Shown: positions 62,230 through 64,000 of the stretch, in pieces
How positions within the stretch are numbered: the first letter of the stretch is position 1
Layout: the number at the start of each line of letters is the position of its first letter
DNA from: Impatiens glandulifera
Lineage: Eukaryota; Streptophyta; Magnoliopsida; Ericales; Balsaminaceae
NCBI RefSeq assembly: GCF_907164915.1
Contig: NC_061862.1
Span: forward strand, 91,135,551-91,199,550
Reading direction: 5' to 3'
DNA length: 64,000 nucleotides
The notes under the pieces: model-generated
Told to the model about the DNA's origin: nothing
The model's input: only the letters and a program-made list of their open reading frames with translations
Databases searched by the model: none
Made by a program: the position numbers and the translations under genes

Positions 62230-63120
62230 TTGATCCGGGGAAATGATCACCGAAGTAAGATGATGATTTCAGCTTTTGAACGGAGTCAATTCTTCAGAAA
62301 CGACAAAATTCCATCTTTGAAAAATAAAAATGGTTGCGGATGGTTATCCATTCGGCGTCACGATGGAGACGATAATCGAAAGACGAAACTACGCCGTTTT
62401 GAGCGAGGACGCAAACACGAAGCGGATTGTTGGCGTTCCGTCAGCGTTTTGGCCGTTCTAGCATTCTGGCTGACGGAGCTAACGTTCATGTTAGTCGATC
62501 GCCTGCTTCGCGTGTGTGCGCTTCTTTAGCTGTAGCGGGCTACGCAGGGACGTTTGGGGCGTTGGATGAAAATACACCACCCATCCGATGGACGCAGTTT
62601 CGACTGTAGCTTTTTTTCTAGTGTTTTGGCTACACCCAATTATGATTTTATTTTTATTTTAAAACATTAAGAGTTTGTTTGAAATTGATTTTTTTTCTAG
62701 AAATTTGCCTTTAATTTTGATCTTTTTAAATACACAAAATATTAAAATAAATATGACAAATATTTTGTCAATTTTTTTATATATATTTTAGGATTAAATA
62801 AATAATTTTTGAGAATGAAATGGAATACCACATTTCATCTTAAATTATTTATTTTTGATTCCTTGATTTTTCTAAAATTATTTTAAGATAGAATGAGTAC
62901 AACATTTATTCCAAATAATTTTATTTTTTATTTTGACCATTTTCCTTAATTAATTAGAACTGTCATAATAATTAATTTAATTAATTCTTTTAATTAGGTT
63001 TTGGCCTTAGAGTTAATTATTTTTATTTTATTTATTAAAAATAAAGCAAAATAATTGTTTTAATTTTATAAACTGGGTAGGTAGATTTTTAGTGATTACA
63101 AGTATGTATAGAATTTTAGT
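62230..63120 (+). repeat. Dispersed copy of the 34-42 kb compound unit
   Basis: It starts GGGGAAATGATCACCGAAGT, as at 38398, goes through TTTTGAACGGAGTC, CCATCTTTGAAAAATAAAAA, a more GC-rich stretch, CGACTGTAGCTTTTTTTC and the AT-rich part with GTACAACATTTATTCCAAAT and GTAGATTTTTAGTG. It lacks the ~60-bp minisatellite and the hAT relic, so it shows the unit before or without those additions. Frames within it are not conserved between copies. Confidence 0.7.
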
Positions 63121-63181
63121 ACTTACAATATTTATTAAGTTATGTTCGATGTTATCGGGTTTCTACGTTATGTAGACTAAG

Positions 63182-63282
63182 AGGTAACAAAATGATGGCA
63201 TTAAAAATGGATAATAAATTTATGTAGAGAAGTAACAAAATGATGGCATTAAAAATGGATAATAAATTATAATCTTTTTAAA
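63182..63282 (+). repeat. ~50-bp tandem duplication
   Basis: GTAACAAAATGATGGCATTA followed by AAAATGGATAATAAATT occurs twice, nearly identically, at about 63186 and 63232. Confidence 0.85.
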
Positions 63283-64000
63283 AGTAAAGTACTTTAGGGT
63301 TTTTAAAGAACTAAGAGATTACACTAGTTTAAATAAATTAATTTAAGATTGTGATTGTAACTATTATGTTGGAACTCTGAACAAATCACTTAAGCCACCA
63401 TTCTTTTAATGTACCAACTCTATTTATAAAATTTTTATAATATATTAGACGCACTTTTATAAAAAAATTATATTTATTATGATTTTCTTATGTAGGACAT
63501 CACAATCTTCATAACTTAGTCACGTGACGCCTCATCGCGGTTTCATTAGTCTTAGTCTCCCATAGTTAGGATTCTAAAATTGCTCAGTGTGTCACTTTAT
63601 TTCGATAAAATTCAAGAGGTGCTCTTCTGTAATATTTTGATCTATGTATCGTTATACATGTGAAAAAATATACTATAAATATTTTCAAACATTACATCTT
63701 AAACTCAAAAGATACCCTTAAAGTTATATATAATTTATTAACTCTTAGATTTTTTTTTTTACGTGGGAGAATAAAGGCCATAGTTAGGATTATGGTGATT
63801 GTGGGGTGGGATAGTGAAAGTCAAAATGGGATGCATATATTGATGGTGGGGGGACTTTATAAGAAAATGAGGAAAGCCAATAACTAATTATATGCTAATA
63901 TTGGTGAAGCAGCTGCCAGCCTTTCCATTTTGACTAATGGACAGACCTGTCCCATTCATGGCCTAACTCCTATGATGAGAATTATTTTAATTATTAATAA
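63283..64000. other. AT-rich window end, no recognised gene
   Basis: The frame at 63660 has no family features. CACGTGACGCCTCATCGCGG near 63522 is a less AT-rich island of about 60 bases. Confidence 0.35.

Overview
The window is eudicot-type plant nuclear DNA: very AT-rich, gene-poor, with spliced plant genes and dense nested transposable elements (Ty1/copia, hAT, Helitron, PIF/Harbinger, Mutator-type MITE). Species cannot be read from it. A 500-base block of N at 33480-33979 is an assembly gap inside repeats.

Layout. 0-5.3 kb: a frameshifted histone H2B pseudogene beside a decayed minus-strand copia element. 5.5-10.5 kb: a tRNA-related SINE-like repeat, tandem Helitron-5'-end-like units and two degenerate minisatellites. 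11.8-12.0 kb: a small duplication and a plastid 16S rDNA scrap. 15.9-17.8 kb: a divergent gene pair, an unrecognised conserved-looking protein (minus) and a 62-residue membrane protein (plus). 19-20 kb: a short-chain dehydrogenase pseudogene split by a MITE. 20.3-25.4 kb: an hAT element with an 8-bp target duplication, containing a 3.2 kb Helitron that carries Rab-GDI gene fragments. 25.8-31 kb: a second nest, an hAT-like element holding a 4.4 kb TG...CA element with a 5-bp duplication, which in turn carries a 461-codon open reading frame fused from pieces of a GRAS (SCL14-type) gene and an HGH1 gene. 31.9-33.2 kb: four tandem ~295-bp Helitron units with tRNA-like box A/B motifs. 34.2-42.2 kb: a 2-2.5 kb tandem array whose copies share the same hAT insertion site; one copy has a further same-family insertion and a third-level MITE. 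43.9-45.3 kb: an intact two-exon NGATHA-like B3 transcription factor gene. 45.7-53 kb: MITEs, AT microsatellites and a Helitron unit interrupted by a 180-bp Mutator-type MITE. 54.1-58.0 kb: a copia element with both LTRs, damaged pol and no RNase H. 58-64 kb: AT-rich DNA, a MITE and a dispersed copy of the 34-42 kb repeat.

Believable host genes are only three: the NGAL-type regulator, the 15.97-17.2 kb gene and its small divergent neighbour. The most unusual content is gene-fragment capture: a Helitron with repeated Rab-GDI exons, and a long uninterrupted GRAS/HGH1 chimera in a retrotransposon-like element. All family assignments are from reading motifs by eye; no search was run.
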